This document shows, one piece after another, positions 34,613 through 47,095 of a stretch of DNA of 64,000 nt. This DNA is from Neckera pumila (taxonomy: Eukaryota; Streptophyta; Bryopsida; Hypnales; Neckeraceae), in the NCBI GenBank assembly GCA_963969595.1, contig OZ018416.1, positions 13,098,065 to 13,162,064 of the forward strand, read 5' to 3'. Each line of letters starts with the position of its first letter. Position 1 is the stretch's first letter. The position numbers and the translations under genes are program-made. The notes under the pieces were generated by a model. It had not been told where the DNA came from and made no database searches. It was given only the letters and a program-made list of their open reading frames with translations.

Positions 34613-37600
34613 TTAATCCCTAAGCGGGCCAGCATCCACATATTGGACAATGCACAGAAAAGAATCTCCGTATCTCATTGGACGTGACTCCTTTTCATCT
34701 GTTTTTTTTTCTTGAAAGTAGTCCAAAAATTGTGCACCAGAAATGAAGCAGACCTCCTCCAAATACGACGCCTGCATTTTTCGAAAAATGGAACAGTACC
34801 AAGGTGCCAGGAATTGCTCAAAATTTCCACTTGCCTGGTTGTCCGGGCATCCAAATCCAACAAAACTTGTAGATTTTTGTTTGGTTGGTGGGCAGCATTC
34901 AACTGTGGCCCACTTGTACGAATGCTTCCGTCAACACCAACAAAATTTATTGACAATCCTTATTATTTTATTCAAAAATGACAGCATTCTTGGCGGTGAC
35001 TGCATCTTTGAAAGAGGAAGTGTACATGGCAAGGCGGGTGACGCTCACACTTGTTAAGCAAGTATACAAAAGCATGAATATGAAAATGAAAATGCAACAT
35101 TACAAATTCCATACGTCCAAATTTGTCGGCTGCCTCTTCATTGCGGAATACAATGAATTCAAGAATTTGATCGATTGTACTATGTACAAGGCCGTCTCAG
35201 CAGAGTGTGATGCATCACTCTAGAGACTACCTCTCTACAAAGTAGGACTCTCATTGTAAGCTAAAACAGAGTGGCTTGAATGTGCAGACTGCTTGGCCAA
35301 AAAACTATAAGTTTTCCTGGAACTTGAAACAACTATTGCTGCCTATGTCTAGAGATGGAACAGCTAGAAACAAACATGTGGACAACCTAGAGGAGCTTGG
35401 AATAGCAAGTGGCAATGCACATTGTGTACCTTTGAAGAACATCATTCATACCTGAATTTTTTTTGTGTTCTAGAGCAATCTCATTCGTCAAGGGCATTCA
35501 TGAACATTCAATTCCTCTCCTTGTGCAGCACTCTCAGAAGGAGAATAAGAAGGACTTGAAACATGCACTGAAAGGCACCTTCCTCAAGCTGCAGTACATT
35601 CTCGTCAAACTTGCAATTTGTTGTTGTTCCATCGCATGTCACTTTTCTTTTCACTCTTTAGCACAGTGTCGACTTTCGTTTACATTTTTTGTATGCCTTA
35701 CTCTTACTACTGGGAATTGCCCACCGTATTTGTCCAGTGATTTTTATTTTTTTTTAATTTCACCTCCCCCATTGCTTCTACTGCAACTGTGCTTCCGCTG
35801 GGATCTGAGAAAAGCGTCCACATCGTTGTAGAGTTCACGTCCACTTTGCTCTTTACTGTCCTGCACATGCGCACAAGTAGAATTTCACGTTAGCGACCAC
35901 GTTGCACTTCAGTACATCAGTGCTAGCGCTTGTGTATGTAAAAGTAGAAAGACATCGACCAATTCCAGCATGCTCTTTTTATGGACGTAGTGCCCCCCTC
36001 CAGTCAGCCACAGCCCCCCACCTTGCCACAAGTTTGCCTGATTGTCAGGCAGTGGTCCTTGTCTATGGGAGCCAACGAATCACAGATTTGCCAAATTGCA
36101 AGTCTCCTCAATCAATGCCACTTAGTGAAACGCTTCGTGAAACGCGGAATCAGACGACTAGATACTCCTTGTGGTCTTCGATTCCTTTTCAGACACCACT
36201 GCGCTGACTCAAGTTCCCCTGCCTATCTTTGCCATGTCTGTGTAGCAGCAATGTTGACATAGACGGCGTACTGTCACTTTGATTTTCAGCATGGTGCGTT
36301 GTTGGAGTGACAGTGAGTTGCGGCCACAGTCCCAATATAGAACACGCCAATCTCTTCGAACTGAAAGAGAGAGCGGAAGCGCTAGGTCCTCTAGCAATGT
36401 GGAGCAGCCCTATACAAAACGGAAGGAGTTGCCCAACAATGAGAACTGTGAAGACCAAAAAAGGAGGCAGGGAAAGAGTCCCATAGACGAGACTGAAACA
36501 TATTCACCGGACGTGCCCATGGAAGCTGTGCTGCCTACCATGGAGGATGTCCTCCATTGCCAACTTGATGAAATCGAACGCATGAGGAACGCGCCATCTA
36601 TTCTCCCTTGGCAAGGTGATCGATGGCGAGTGATTTCAGCACCCTAACATGGTCTACCTCGAAGCGCTGCAATGCCTTTCCCTATTCGCTTCTCCACCGC
36701 CCTCATGGCACTATATATACGTAGTCAGTGCTCACACGATGGCGCGCTGTGGCTGCTTGGACTGGTAATTCAAGCTTACGTGCACAAAGGCAGCGACAAA
36801 CTCATGTATGTTGTCATGCTCGATGACAGAAGGGAGGTTCACGTTCCCTCTGGCGAGATCGATCCTCTTGTTCTTTTCAATCAACATGAAGGCACAGACA
36901 TGTCTATGCCTGGGAGTGCTGACTCAGTTGACATTTTTTGGGGAGGAAATGCTTCATCACTAGACATGGAGGATAGAAGTAATATCCGCTTTGACGAAGA
37001 CAGATCCTGCATGCCAACTGCGTCAATAATTCCTCGAAGCACCATGCACCTAGACAACGATGACTCTTGGCAATCTTGGTATGACTTTGTTGGCTTCTCC
37101 AAGGGCGGAGCTGCAGCAGGATCAGTCGCTGCTCAGATGTTTGCAACCACGTCAAGTCACACTCCAACAGATACCTGCACTACCAACGTAACACACCTTC
37201 GTGCTCAAGAAGTGCACACTCCTGCATCAGCTGAATCACCGGCACCGACGACGACCCTGACAACTGCAGCGATCTCATTTGCTAATATGTTCCACTCCGT
37301 CCTCAAAGAATATTTGCCTTGAACGTCTCACACAGGACTAGGGAAGTTGAAGGTTGACAAAGTGTACGATTGCATTTCTTCAAATGTAGAACTATGTCGT
37401 GTGCCTCGAATGATTGCCCAGCCAATGTCGACGAGCCTCCTAATAGAGAACGGCGTTCAAGAAGCAACAACGCCAGCCCTGTGTGCCCCAAAGACGTCAG
37501 CGTTCCATGAAAGAGGAGAACAAGTATTTAATGCTAGCATAGCAACGCACCTACTGTCGTCTTCGACCGCGCCAACGGCTCCTGCCCCGCATGTGCCAGT

Positions 37601-40600
37601 GCTAGTCCTCAACGACCTTCAACATATGCAGACCGGTGTTTCACTACGCATGACAATGCCTGCACCTGAGCATCCCATGCAGTCCATGTGTACGTTGGAC
37701 CTCTCGAAAACGCCAAATGTCAATATTCCAAAGAAGTCATCAACGGTGGGGGGTTCGTCTGCTACCATTGAAGGTCGCTATGCTGCTTCATGTAGCAAGA
37801 GCACTGAACGTCCTCCTCCGTTCGATGAACCTCCGGTCATGGACCATCGACGAAGAAACATGGGAAATGCTGCGGAGTATAGAGGACACGCTGGTCAGAT
37901 GTCAGCAGCTGCACAACGCTTGGCATTCTTGGAGGCATATGCCGAGGAGACTTGGACCATGAGACATTCATCTTATTTGATGGACACTGCATTGTTTAGA
38001 GGTCCTCAAGGAGGTCCTACTTTTCCCATATTCAGAATGCCGTCGAAGACTTCTCTTTTCGTCCAGTTTTGGTCGAAACAAACTCTCCAGTGGATTTGCA
38101 TAGACACCAATCGTTATGCGAGTTTGCTTCACCCACGAACTTGTACACCGCTCGGAGGTGGCCAGTGGTGGCAGCTTGAAAAGCTTGTTTGGGCTCAAGG
38201 CGTATTTGGCTGTGAATTTGCTAATGGACATAAAACGTTTGTCCAATCATCGCAATTATTGGAAAAGGTGAAACGAGTTCTTTTATTGTCCGAGTATTTC
38301 ATCAATCATGACTTGTCAGAGGTACAAGGACATCACGTGTTGCTTACATGTCGCTGATGACCGCTTGCCAGCAGTAGGAGATGGGGACGCAGAACGTGAT
38401 CGATTCCAGAAAATGCGTTGGCTATTGTCGGAACTGCAGAGCCAATTCAAGTGCAACTGGAATCTGTATCAGCACGTCACGGTTGACAAGAGTATGATTT
38501 CCTAAAAAGGGAAGTATTGTCCAATTTGGCAATACATGCCTCAAAAACCAACTCGTTGGGCAATGAAAGTGTGGTGCTTGGCAAATGCCAAGCACAAATA
38601 TATATACGATTTTCAGATCTACACCGGTTCAATTCTATTGTAAAAGAATTACTAGCTGGAGGGATACGAGGAGATGCAAGGTTGAAGCATGAAGTCGTAA
38701 TGCAGTTGATGCATGATCTGCATCAACGATTGCATGTCGTTTGCACCAACAATTACTTTATATCGGTAAAGTTACTGGTGGACCTCCTCTCACGGGGTAC
38801 CTTTGAAGTGGGGACGGTGAGGAGCAACCGGCTTGGCTTGCCCAAGGCCCTGACCGACGTGAAGACAATATCGAAGGAGCCAAAAGGAACTCTTCTCTGG
38901 AGGATGCAGGGGAATTGTAATATTTGTTGTGTAGCATTTGTGGATTGGAAAGCTGTGTTGCTTCTGTCAACGTATTACACACCTATTCTTGCTCCAGATG
39001 CTGACTGGCCAACAGTTCCAAGATGAGTGGAAGGCATAGTAACAGATTTAGACACATTGCCTGTACACAAGGCATATACCGAGTTCATGCGTGGTGTTGA
39101 TGTTGCTGATCAGCTCCGAGGCTCGTATTCGTGTCAAACCCAAAGCCATAAATGGTGGCATAAAATATTCTTTTACCTTGTGGACACTTTTGTGGTGAAC
39201 ACCTATATCTTGCATCAAGTGGCTTCAAAACAGATAGGTAAGGGGTGCTGTCTCATATGGTCTTCTAGCTGCAACTCGCTGATGAACTTAGTCGACTATG
39301 GGCGGCACAAAGGGGCGCAGTGTTGTTGTTCCGACTGTCTACTCCAGGAGTACATGGACTCATCCGAAGTGCCCATTGACGGAAGTGCCGTTGCTGTATG
39401 GAGAGGAGAAGGACGAATTTGCTTTGTTCACAATGCGGAGGCATCTTCTTGCACATGGGAGAGTGCTTTCAGAGGACTCATTTTGTGCTGCGGAGGTGAA
39501 CGGTTATGGTGGATGTCTGTTCAGGAGAGATACACATGTGCAGGTCATATCGGAACCCTGAGGAGCAGTTACTATTGTAAATATGCGGAAGGTAGCAGTT
39601 ACAGAGCACATAAAACTACAGTCACCAGCGACTGAGTGTACTTGTGCAGTTATAGAGCAGTTATGTGTGTAGTAATGCGGGTAAAACTAGAAATATTTGT
39701 ACAGTTTTGAGGATGTTATTTGTACAGTAGGGAGGGAGTAGGACAAGAGTTTTGTTCCAATGATGTGTTTGTTGCAAGACCAGCAATGTTAGCAGACTGT
39801 ATACATAGTGGACGTGATCGATCAGCCTTAGTGACCGTCATTACCTCCTTAGCTGTATGCAGAGGCCGTGTTCATGGCAATTGACAAACTTCTAGTTCTC
39901 TTCTTTAGAGATGCTTCGATGTCTCTGTCGTCAATGTACAGGGAACATGAAATAAAAAGCTCCATTTTGATGTGTAATCCAGTTTTCCAATGGTTATGCT
40001 TCTGTTTGTCTAAAGTTACATCTGTAGAGCATGTGACTAACAACAAAGTGGGAAGCCATACTTGGCTTGGGGTGCATGCAGGTACGCTGAACAAGCAGCA
40101 TTCTATTCTTGTTGTTCTTCTTCCTGAAATTCTTGTCGTCACATTCCTTATTTGCTTTTACAATATTATAAGGTGCTGGATGACGTCATTCACATGTAAG
40201 TCCACATCCTGTCATTGGCAGGCAACACTGAAGTTGGACTGCGGTTTGTGGAGTAGGTCCTTTTTCCAAAACTCCTCCCCTTTCTGGTCAGTACTGTGAA
40301 GAAGTTCCATTTCGTTTTCTCATAGAGTGACAGTCATTGCAAGGTCCGCAGCAGTCATTAGAATGATGAGTCCCACAATTTTACACTTCCATGTTGCAGC
40401 GGACATGAAGGTCATCACTTTCCCAAATTTTTAGATTTTTTGGTTGTTCCCATGTCTGCAGAAAATGAGTTTACATGAAGTAAACACTCCCTACCCGTGC
40501 AAGTCAACGGCTCTACGATATTGGTCAAAGCTCATAATCTTTGCATCCACTGACCTCTTGAGCGTTCTCGTTTTTCTCTTGCAATCCAATGTCCTTGCAA

Positions 40601-40721
40601 GAGAAGATCAAAAGGTGGATTTGTGTGTTATGATTTCTCTTCTCTACGGATGGTCTGGAACTTCTGCATGTTTTTCCACAAGTTTCACGCTTCTCTAGGA
40701 CTCTCTCCACTTAAGGGTTAA
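34613..40721 (+). mobile_element. PLE1, a 6.1-kb piggyBac-like element
   Basis: Starts TTAATCCCTAAGCGGG and ends with CCACTTAAGGGTTAA; the complement of the right end is TTAACCCTTAAGTGG, an imperfect TIR of ~14 bp with TTAA at both outer edges. TTAA target sites and TIRs beginning with C/T-rich CCCTAA are the hallmark of the piggyBac superfamily. It encloses a decayed transposase (36291-39635) on the plus strand. The segment 34700-36200 has several frames of 80-120 codons, none recognised; 39640-40700 is non-coding. Base composition is richer in GC than the surroundings, which suggests later arrival than the AT-rich MITEs. Confidence 0.8.
36291..39635 (+). pseudogene. PLE1 transposase (DDE_Tnp_1_7), disrupted
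   Basis: One reading frame runs from ATG 36291 through 39635 apart from a stretch near 38.2-38.65 kb that has slipped by +1. Order: Ser/Arg-rich N-terminus; a conserved-looking block near 36740-36870 (LWLLGLVIQAYV...VVMLDD) that may be a Tudor-like fold; a long Ser/Thr/Pro-rich linker; then the transposase core. Core marks are DTNRYA (about 38104), RNYWKR and YCPSISS (shifted frame, about 38250-38300), VDKSMIS with catalytic Asp 1 (38485), the second-Asp block with Asn instead of Asp (AAC at 38748-38750), and RGVDVADQL with Asp 3 (39099). In-frame stops: 36645 TAA, 37320 TGA, 38269 TGA, 38503 TAA, 39024 TGA. Two frameshifts and a lost catalytic residue make it inactive. The C-terminal zinc domain is not clearly readable. 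Confidence 0.85.
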
Positions 40722-40982
40722 AGCACATTAACCACATTTATTGATGGTTTCCATGTGCAGTCATTGATGTTGTAATCATGGAAATGTATAAATTACTCCA
40801 ATTTGCCATTTTTTGTCATGATTCAAACAGTTTTCTTATTTTATATTCTTTATGGTTGTCAATTTCAATTCAAGGTGGTGGTTGTGGTGTTTTCTAGTAT
40901 ATTTGATTCTTTGTATGGTTCTAAGAGTGAAATGGAAACATTGAATGTACAATGGGGAGACAAAAATATTGTTGCCCCCTTT

Positions 40983-43311
40983 CACTGCAAAAAAATGGGC
41001 ACTTTGGTGACTGCAAAAAATGACTCCAAAACAGTCATTTTGGACAAAAGTGATTTGGAAATGATTTCTGGCCCTGCAGTCATAGTAGACAAGTCATTCT
41101 TTTAATGACTGCAGGCTTATTATCACCAACAAAAGTAGACTTGGATGAAGAACGGATGGATCTGTCTACGTGGCATTCAAGTTTAGAGACAAATTTTTCT
41201 GGAAAGGCCGGGCAGTTGCCCATTTTTTGAAAATTTGGTCGACCGTTGCTGACATGGACCTCCGCGTGAGTCATTCTACAGTCATTCTACAGTTGTGAGG
41301 AAGTTGTATCAACCAGTGCAAATCCAGTCATTTTTTAAGTTATTGTTGCAATATTATCTTCAACGGACGAGTGATGCTCTGACATGTGTCCAGTTATTTT
41401 GCAGTCATTTGTAGGGTGTACTTTCAAGATTAGCCAGTCATTTTGAGTGACGCACATAGTCTTTCTGAAGTGACATGGATTTTAGGTTTAAGGTACTCTC
41501 CAAAATAAGAAAAGTCATTTTTTCTATCATTTTTTATTTGTGGCAATGCATTGTTTACAAAAAAGAATACAATGACAAATAGACAAGGAATAAGTCATAC
41601 ATTCAAAGTTCCACAGCAATACACCATATACAATATACCAAATACAATATGCCATATGCCATATACATTAAACAATACACAATATACCAAATACAATATG
41701 CCATACACATTATACAATATACCATACACCATACATTAGCCATACATCATATTTGGCTTATGTCTTGCATGGCTTCCAAATCCACTTACTGTGTGAGTAT
41801 AAAGAAGAAAAATGACAAGCCTTTTATAGAAGTGGGGTAGTAGGAGGCAAGACAAACCATGTGGGATAAGTAAAATGCTAGAATTGTGTTACTAATAATA
41901 TTTCAAACTTCATTGAGGCATAGTAGATTAATTTATTTTTAAAAATTTTGAACTAATAAAAGTAAGGAAATCATAGTCACTTTCATCTCCAAACATCCAT
42001 TTTACATTTTGGGCCTCAAATCAAAAGTTATAGACAAATTTGCTAAATGGATTGGAAAAGATTGGCACATGAAGAGTAAAGGGTCACCTATTTTACTTCC
42101 CCAAAACAAGTATGTATGTGGTTGTTCTAGGTCTACTCACTTTATGCAAGAAAAGTGTGATGATGATTGCACATGATTTCTATAGTCTTCCAAAATTACC
42201 AGATCTGCAGTCTGTGAGGATGTCAAGCTGAGTGTCTAGTTGCCAGTAGTGCAAAAGTCATTTGTTAGTCATTTATGAGTTGTTTTTATAGTACAATCCT
42301 TTACCACAAGTTTTAGTTGAGTGTGATGAAGTCATATTAAAGTCATAGGAATGCAAGCTATGAAGTAGCGTTCAGAGAGTCCCCTGAGAGTACTGTAATG
42401 CCTGTAAGCCATATCCTCTTTATTCTTGGAGTTGCTTATAACTAGTGGTATTGTTGCATCAAAAATTTGAACCATGGAGGAGTGGTGGGCACCATCAAAT
42501 TGTCGACAAAGGAAAACCTATTAGCTTAGGAAGAATACTAGGGCATCATTATAGAAATTGTTTTTGATAGATACTACTATAGATGCTTAGGGTGCCCCTA
42601 ATGGGTGCAAGAATATAGCAGTAGTTGCAAATGTGCCCAATTTTTAATACAATATTGGTAAGTCTTTGCAGAGTAGCATGCAGTCATTCCCCAATGATGC
42701 ATGGACACCCTGCAGTTGCAATGTTTGCGCTTCTAAAATGACTTCCAAATTCCTCAAGAATTGAATGTAACATCTTGTATCACTTGGCTGGAGTCATTTT
42801 GTAGCATGGAATAACTCCAATTCATTTTGCAGTCATGGTGAAGATGGTCAGAATAATTTTGTGGACATCTCAGGTGATCTGGTTTTTAAGCAGTCTATAA
42901 AACTCAAAGGACTACCTGCCCGTGTCATAACAGGCAATGGCCTAAATCCTATAAATTCGTAAACCGTTGTTTGGAGTCGTGCTAGTCATTTTGTAGTCAT
43001 TCTTGAGTTGCTTGCAAGTGAAGGTCAGTCTAATTTATGACAAGAAAATGACTTCACAATGACTTTGCAAGCCACATTGGATTTCCGCCTCTTTCATCCA
43101 GCAAGTTGATGACACAGTGAACAAGAACATAGGTCCAACGGTCCTTTTTTGTCAATTGTTCATCTTGCAGTCGCCGGCCCAACTCCAAAATGATTGGGGA
43201 CGAGTTCTGGTTTCAAAGGTGGTGCAATTAGAGAGCCCCAGTCATTTTCCAGTCATTTTGGATATGCAGTAATTCCTTTGCAGTCACAAAAATGCCCATT
43301 TTCTTGTAGTG
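40983..43311. mobile_element. Non-autonomous CACTA (En/Spm) element, 2.3 kb
   Basis: Left end CACTGCAAAAAAATGGGCAC; complement of the right end CACTACAAGAAAATGGGCAT. The inverted repeat extends through the following GTGACTGCAAA. A 3-bp direct repeat TTT lies on both sides (40980-40982 and 43312-43314). CACTACAAGAAA termini and 3-bp duplications define the CACTA superfamily. Subterminal motifs GCAGTCATT and its complement are scattered through both ends, as in En/Spm where they bind the transposase. No TNPA/TNPD-type protein is encoded. Confidence 0.85.
41620..41755 (+). repeat. ATACCATATACAAT-type AT-rich minisatellite
   Basis: Variants of ATACAATATGCCATA and ATACACCATACA recur about every 15-25 bp. 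The open frames across it on the plus strand are a result of the repeat. It lies inside the CACTA element. Confidence 0.8.
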
Positions 43312-43759
43312 TTTTGTTCTTACACAAATGCCCCCATTTTCAAACACTGTTTTTAATAATCTTTATGTAATTCTTGGATCATTGCATTCCTACTCAATCC
43401 CGACCATGCATACCAAATTTTAACTTCAAAAAAGCAAAACTCCATTTTTGGTGAATATTTAAAGTCAATTTTTATGGTTTTACATAATATTATATTGAAA
43501 ACAACTGACGATGAACTTTTTAAATCAATTGCAGAGATATGTAGGGGATATCCATACATACATCATACATTCAACAAGAATCTCTAAAAAAATTCACAGC
43601 TCCCTCTATAAAAAATTCAATATTTAGGTGACAATGTCTTAATTTTGGAAAACAGATATTTTTTATTGTAATTGGACAGATATTTCACAGTTAATTTGAG
43701 TCAAATATTTTGCAATTAATTTGAGTCGGAGATTTTGCAGATTTTTTATCTTTTTTTGT

Positions 43760-43916
43760 TTTTTATTTTTAATTTGGAATTCTGGGTTCCTGCTCTGTAA
43801 TTTCAACTGGGTGGAAATAGGGGAAAAACAAACTTTTGAGCAAAAAATAAATAAATTTAAGGGTACCTTGGAGGGATGTGGAGCAACCCTCCAAAGGCCT
43901 GAAGTTTTCTCTAATG
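43760..43916. mobile_element. Solo MITE terminus inserted in a gypsy relic
   Basis: The right part (TTGGAGGG...CCCTCCAAAGGCCTGAAG...CTAATG, ending 43916) matches the termini found at 34244-34249 and 46507-46512. It contains a small hairpin CCTTGGAGGG / CCCTCCAAAGG. Its left limit is uncertain. It cuts off the reverse-transcriptase relic that follows on the minus strand. Confidence 0.55.
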
Positions 43917-45460
43917 TGTGGAGTAGCTATTTGAGAATTGTTCATGATGAAGATTATATAAAAATTAGCAAATTCAAGGAAATATTGTACATCACATATA
44001 GTTCAAGGAATTGAGCAACTCATGATAGCTTGAATCTTCTTTGGATCCATAAACAAGCCTTTGTTGGAGATAATATATCCAAAAGAATTTAATTATGGTT
44101 GGTGAAATATGAATTTTTTGAATTCAACGTATAATTCAACATGTCGTAGCTTTGTAAGAGAAGTTTTATACATTCTTCATATACTTCAATATTCTTGAAA
44201 TAGAGTTAAGATGTCATTCATATAACATGTGATAAACATATTGAAGAACTCACACAAGACATCATTCATCAGATGCTAGAAGATAGATGGCCATTTGTAA
44301 GTCCAAATAGTATGACTGAGAATATGATAATGTACTCAAAATTTTCATACCTTATAAAATTGTAATCTTCCATTCATCTTTTTTTTTAAGCATACAAGAT
44401 TATAAGCTCCTTGAAGATCAATTTAGTATAGATCCTGGCTTAATGAGTTGATCAAAAGATCCAAATATCAGTGGCTATAAATAATAGTTTTTTACCATAA
44501 TCTTGTTCAATCTACAATAATCAACACACATCTGCAAGGATATATAATTTTTTTACAAATTTAAAGTTATTGACATACCAATAGAAGACTTGAAATATCA
44601 AATGAAGTTTTGGGAAAGGATTTCTTTAATGTAATATTTCAATGCCAAAAATTCATTCTATAATAGATTGTAGATTGGACCAAAAGATAGTTGTATCCCT
44701 TCTTGAAGATCTATAGCAATCATACATTTGATGGTTTGACAAGATGACATCATTCATTTTCTCAAATACATTTCAAAATTTCTCATACTACTTTGGAATT
44801 TTTACAAATGTAGTAGTGTGTTTGTAAATTGGTGTTGCAAAAATCGCAAATGATATTTTTTATTTGGCAATTCTTATAAAAGTTCTTGCTCCAATGTTCA
44901 AAGGTTTGATGGTTTGAGGTTTTTTAGTAAGTTATAAGAATTTCTAGTGAAAATGTTATGTTGTACGATTTTCAAACTATATATAGGTTGTATTTATCAA
45001 GCCCAAAAGTCCTAAAATGCTATGATTAAAAGGAATATTGATGAAATTGAATACAATTTCAAGAATTAATATGGCCATCAAACAAAACTTTTGAAGGTGT
45101 AGTTTTGTGGATAACATCTCCTGCAGACAATGGTTGACCATTGATTACTTCTATATGTATGTGATTTGGATTTTTGGACTTGAAGAATTTGATGAAGACT
45201 TCTAAATTCTTCAACTAAAATTCAAGTTGAAGTCTCTTAATCCAATAAGGTGAGCACTTGGAGCTTCTTTGGACCAAAAAATAGTGGTATAGTGAAGCAA
45301 CGAGAAGGTTGGGTAGAGAAAAAGGGACATACTAGTACTGCAATTGGCTTTAATTTTTGATATAGTTGTGCTTCTTGTCTTGAAAGTATAATGATTTTGC
45401 TTCCTGTAACAATTAGTGGCTTTATGTTTAGGCCCTCTAAAATATACTTGCAACTCATTT
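43917..45460 (-). pseudogene. Ty3/gypsy retrotransposon relic (gag knuckle to reverse transcriptase)
   Basis: On the minus strand, pieces appear in the order of a gypsy polyprotein, in shifting frames: a decayed zinc-knuckle (GPKHKATNC, about 45400-45440), a weak protease-like stretch (44950-45150), IDLQEG...FGPIYNL (44667-44717), QMCVDYCRLNKI (about 44500-44535), FDQLIKPGS and DEWKI (about 44370-44460), MNDVLCEFFNMF with YMNDI in place of the YxDD box (about 44205-44265), GYIISNKGLFMDPKKI (about 44030-44085) and FLEFANFY (about 43960-43985). The last two are the classical region at the RT/RNase H junction. Many stops and frameshifts; the YxDD Asp pair is damaged. RNase H and integrase are missing because a MITE terminus interrupts at 43916. 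It is a dead fragment with no flanking LTR found. Confidence 0.8.
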
Positions 45461-46000
45461 GTTAGGTAGTGTTGAGGCCAAAGAAAGGTAATGAGATGGA
45501 TTTTATTGATAAATCCTCAAAACTTCAATTGTGTACCATTGAACTTCTTTGGAAAGTTAATCCTTGGTTCTTTGAACTTTAGAATTTTTAAATATTGAAT
45601 AGATGGATTCTTCTCATAAATTGAGATTATCGTTGATCTTTCAATGAAAAATCTTAAGGGGTGGTATTCATCATAGATTGAGAAATTCTAGCCCCATGAT
45701 TGTTTTCTAGTCTAATAACTAATTCTTCAATATTATTAATCTTCATTGGCAAGGCTTCAATGACTTTTAGAAGGTGATACCAATATCTATGCCTAGTTAT
45801 GATATCTTGAATTCACTTTTGAGGGAAGCTAAAATAAATTTTGTAAAAACAAACTCAATTTGAAGGAGAATAATCTGCAACTTTTAAAATATTAAAAAGG
45901 TCCCCCCCCTCACAAGATAATTTGCTCGTAAACAAGAAAAGACTTTCAATATGAAACAATATTAGCTTAGAGCTAGGAGTGTAATCTGCAACCTCTAAAA

Positions 46001-46997
46001 TGCTTTAGGGGTCGTTGCAAGAAACGCCTACTATTTTTGTCTCAAAATGGCCTATTTTAATAAATACTGTGAATTTTGGAATATATATTTTTTAAATGAA
46101 ATTAAAGATGGATAATTTGTAAAACATTGAAAAATAGTATAATACTCAAAATTTGGACCTAGAAAAATTTATCTTTTAAAGCTAAGCACAAAAAAAGGAC
46201 AATGGAAAATGCCAAGAAAATGGCATTAGCGGAGAGTTGAGGGCAAGGGAGGGCCGCAAGTTATCTGGAGTTTCCAAATTAGGGACACTCGCCACTTCAG
46301 CAATTTGATGTAGTCTATAGAGTGCCACGTCAAAAAAATTTCATTTTTAATTCTTTTTAAAAAATTCTTTTCATTTTTTCATTTTCATTTTATTTTTTGT
46401 TGTTTGAAAAATAAATATTCTGACAACATATTACTGGTTCAGAACAGGGAAATAGGCAAGGAAAACAGGCTTGAAATAATGGTCCTCCCTTGCCCTCAAC
46501 TATCTTCTAATGGACACTTTGATGTTTGCTTCTTAGAAAATAGTATAAAGATAAACTAAACCTTTTTTTCTAACTTGAAGATGCTCTTTTTCAACCATTT
46601 TTATCTTCAAGAAATATAAATTGTATTTCTCCACTTGCACAAAGGTAGTGCACTTTGAGAACATGCGGAAGGTGGATAATTTATTATTTAAAAAAAAATC
46701 TCTTAGAAAAATTGCGTAACTTTAGAAGAAGTCTTTATATACCAATTTTGAGCTTCAATTTGCATTTTTGGGTCAAAATAGTACTAAAATCCCCCAAAAT
46801 GGCAAGGTAGACATTCAATCAAAGGCTGTAAGAAAAAAATTAAATCGATAAATTAATTTAAATCTACAACAATTACATGTGCTTTCATTTCAAATTTCAT
46901 AGAAAATGGACAAACAATGCATAAGTTATGAGCAAAAAAACACTTGTCCAAGGTCAAGGGGGAAAAAAAAGGATAAGTATTTCTTGCAATCACCCTG
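46001..46997. mobile_element. hAT-like non-autonomous element with a nested MITE
   Basis: Left TTTAGGGGTCGTTGCAAGAAA and complement of right CAGGGTGATTGCAAGAAATA form an imperfect TIR of about 20 bp. Flanks CTCTAAAA (45993-46000) and CTCTAAAT (46998-47005) agree in 7 of 8 bases, the target length of hAT elements. The left terminus has a few extra bases before TAGGGG, so the edge is tentative. A 289-bp MITE sits at 46224-46512. No transposase. Confidence 0.55.
46224..46512. mobile_element. 289-bp MITE with CATTAG..CTAATG ends
   Basis: The left end (CATTAGCGGAGAGTTGAGGG) and right end (complement CATTAGAAGATAGTTGAGGG) form a TIR that continues through CAAGGGAGG. It is the only apparently complete copy of the unit whose ends recur at 31934, 32146, 34249, 34322 and 43916. 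GTGCCACGTCA in the left half is shared with the copy near 32240-32265. Superfamily not assigned. Confidence 0.7.
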
Positions 46998-47095
46998 CTC
47001 TAAATATTGTGTTCGTAGGCTTGTGTAGGCTTTTTATGAACTAACAAAAGCCTTTGAAGAGCAAATTTCAATTGGCAACTTAATTACAGAAGGGA

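Noticed and set aside
34743..35831. Several 80-120-codon frames in the left part of PLE1
   Set aside because: No recognisable domain and mutually overlapping frames; kept as unassigned PLE1 interior, not as genes.
41551..41840. Overlapping plus-strand frames with Tyr/Ile/Asn repeats
   Set aside because: Produced by the ATACCATATACAAT minisatellite; several frames are open at once.
46224..46512. PIF/Harbinger assignment for the CATTAG MITE on the basis of a TTA target
   Set aside because: The left TTA and right TAA are complementary parts of the TIR, not a direct repeat, so the 3-bp duplication is not shown.
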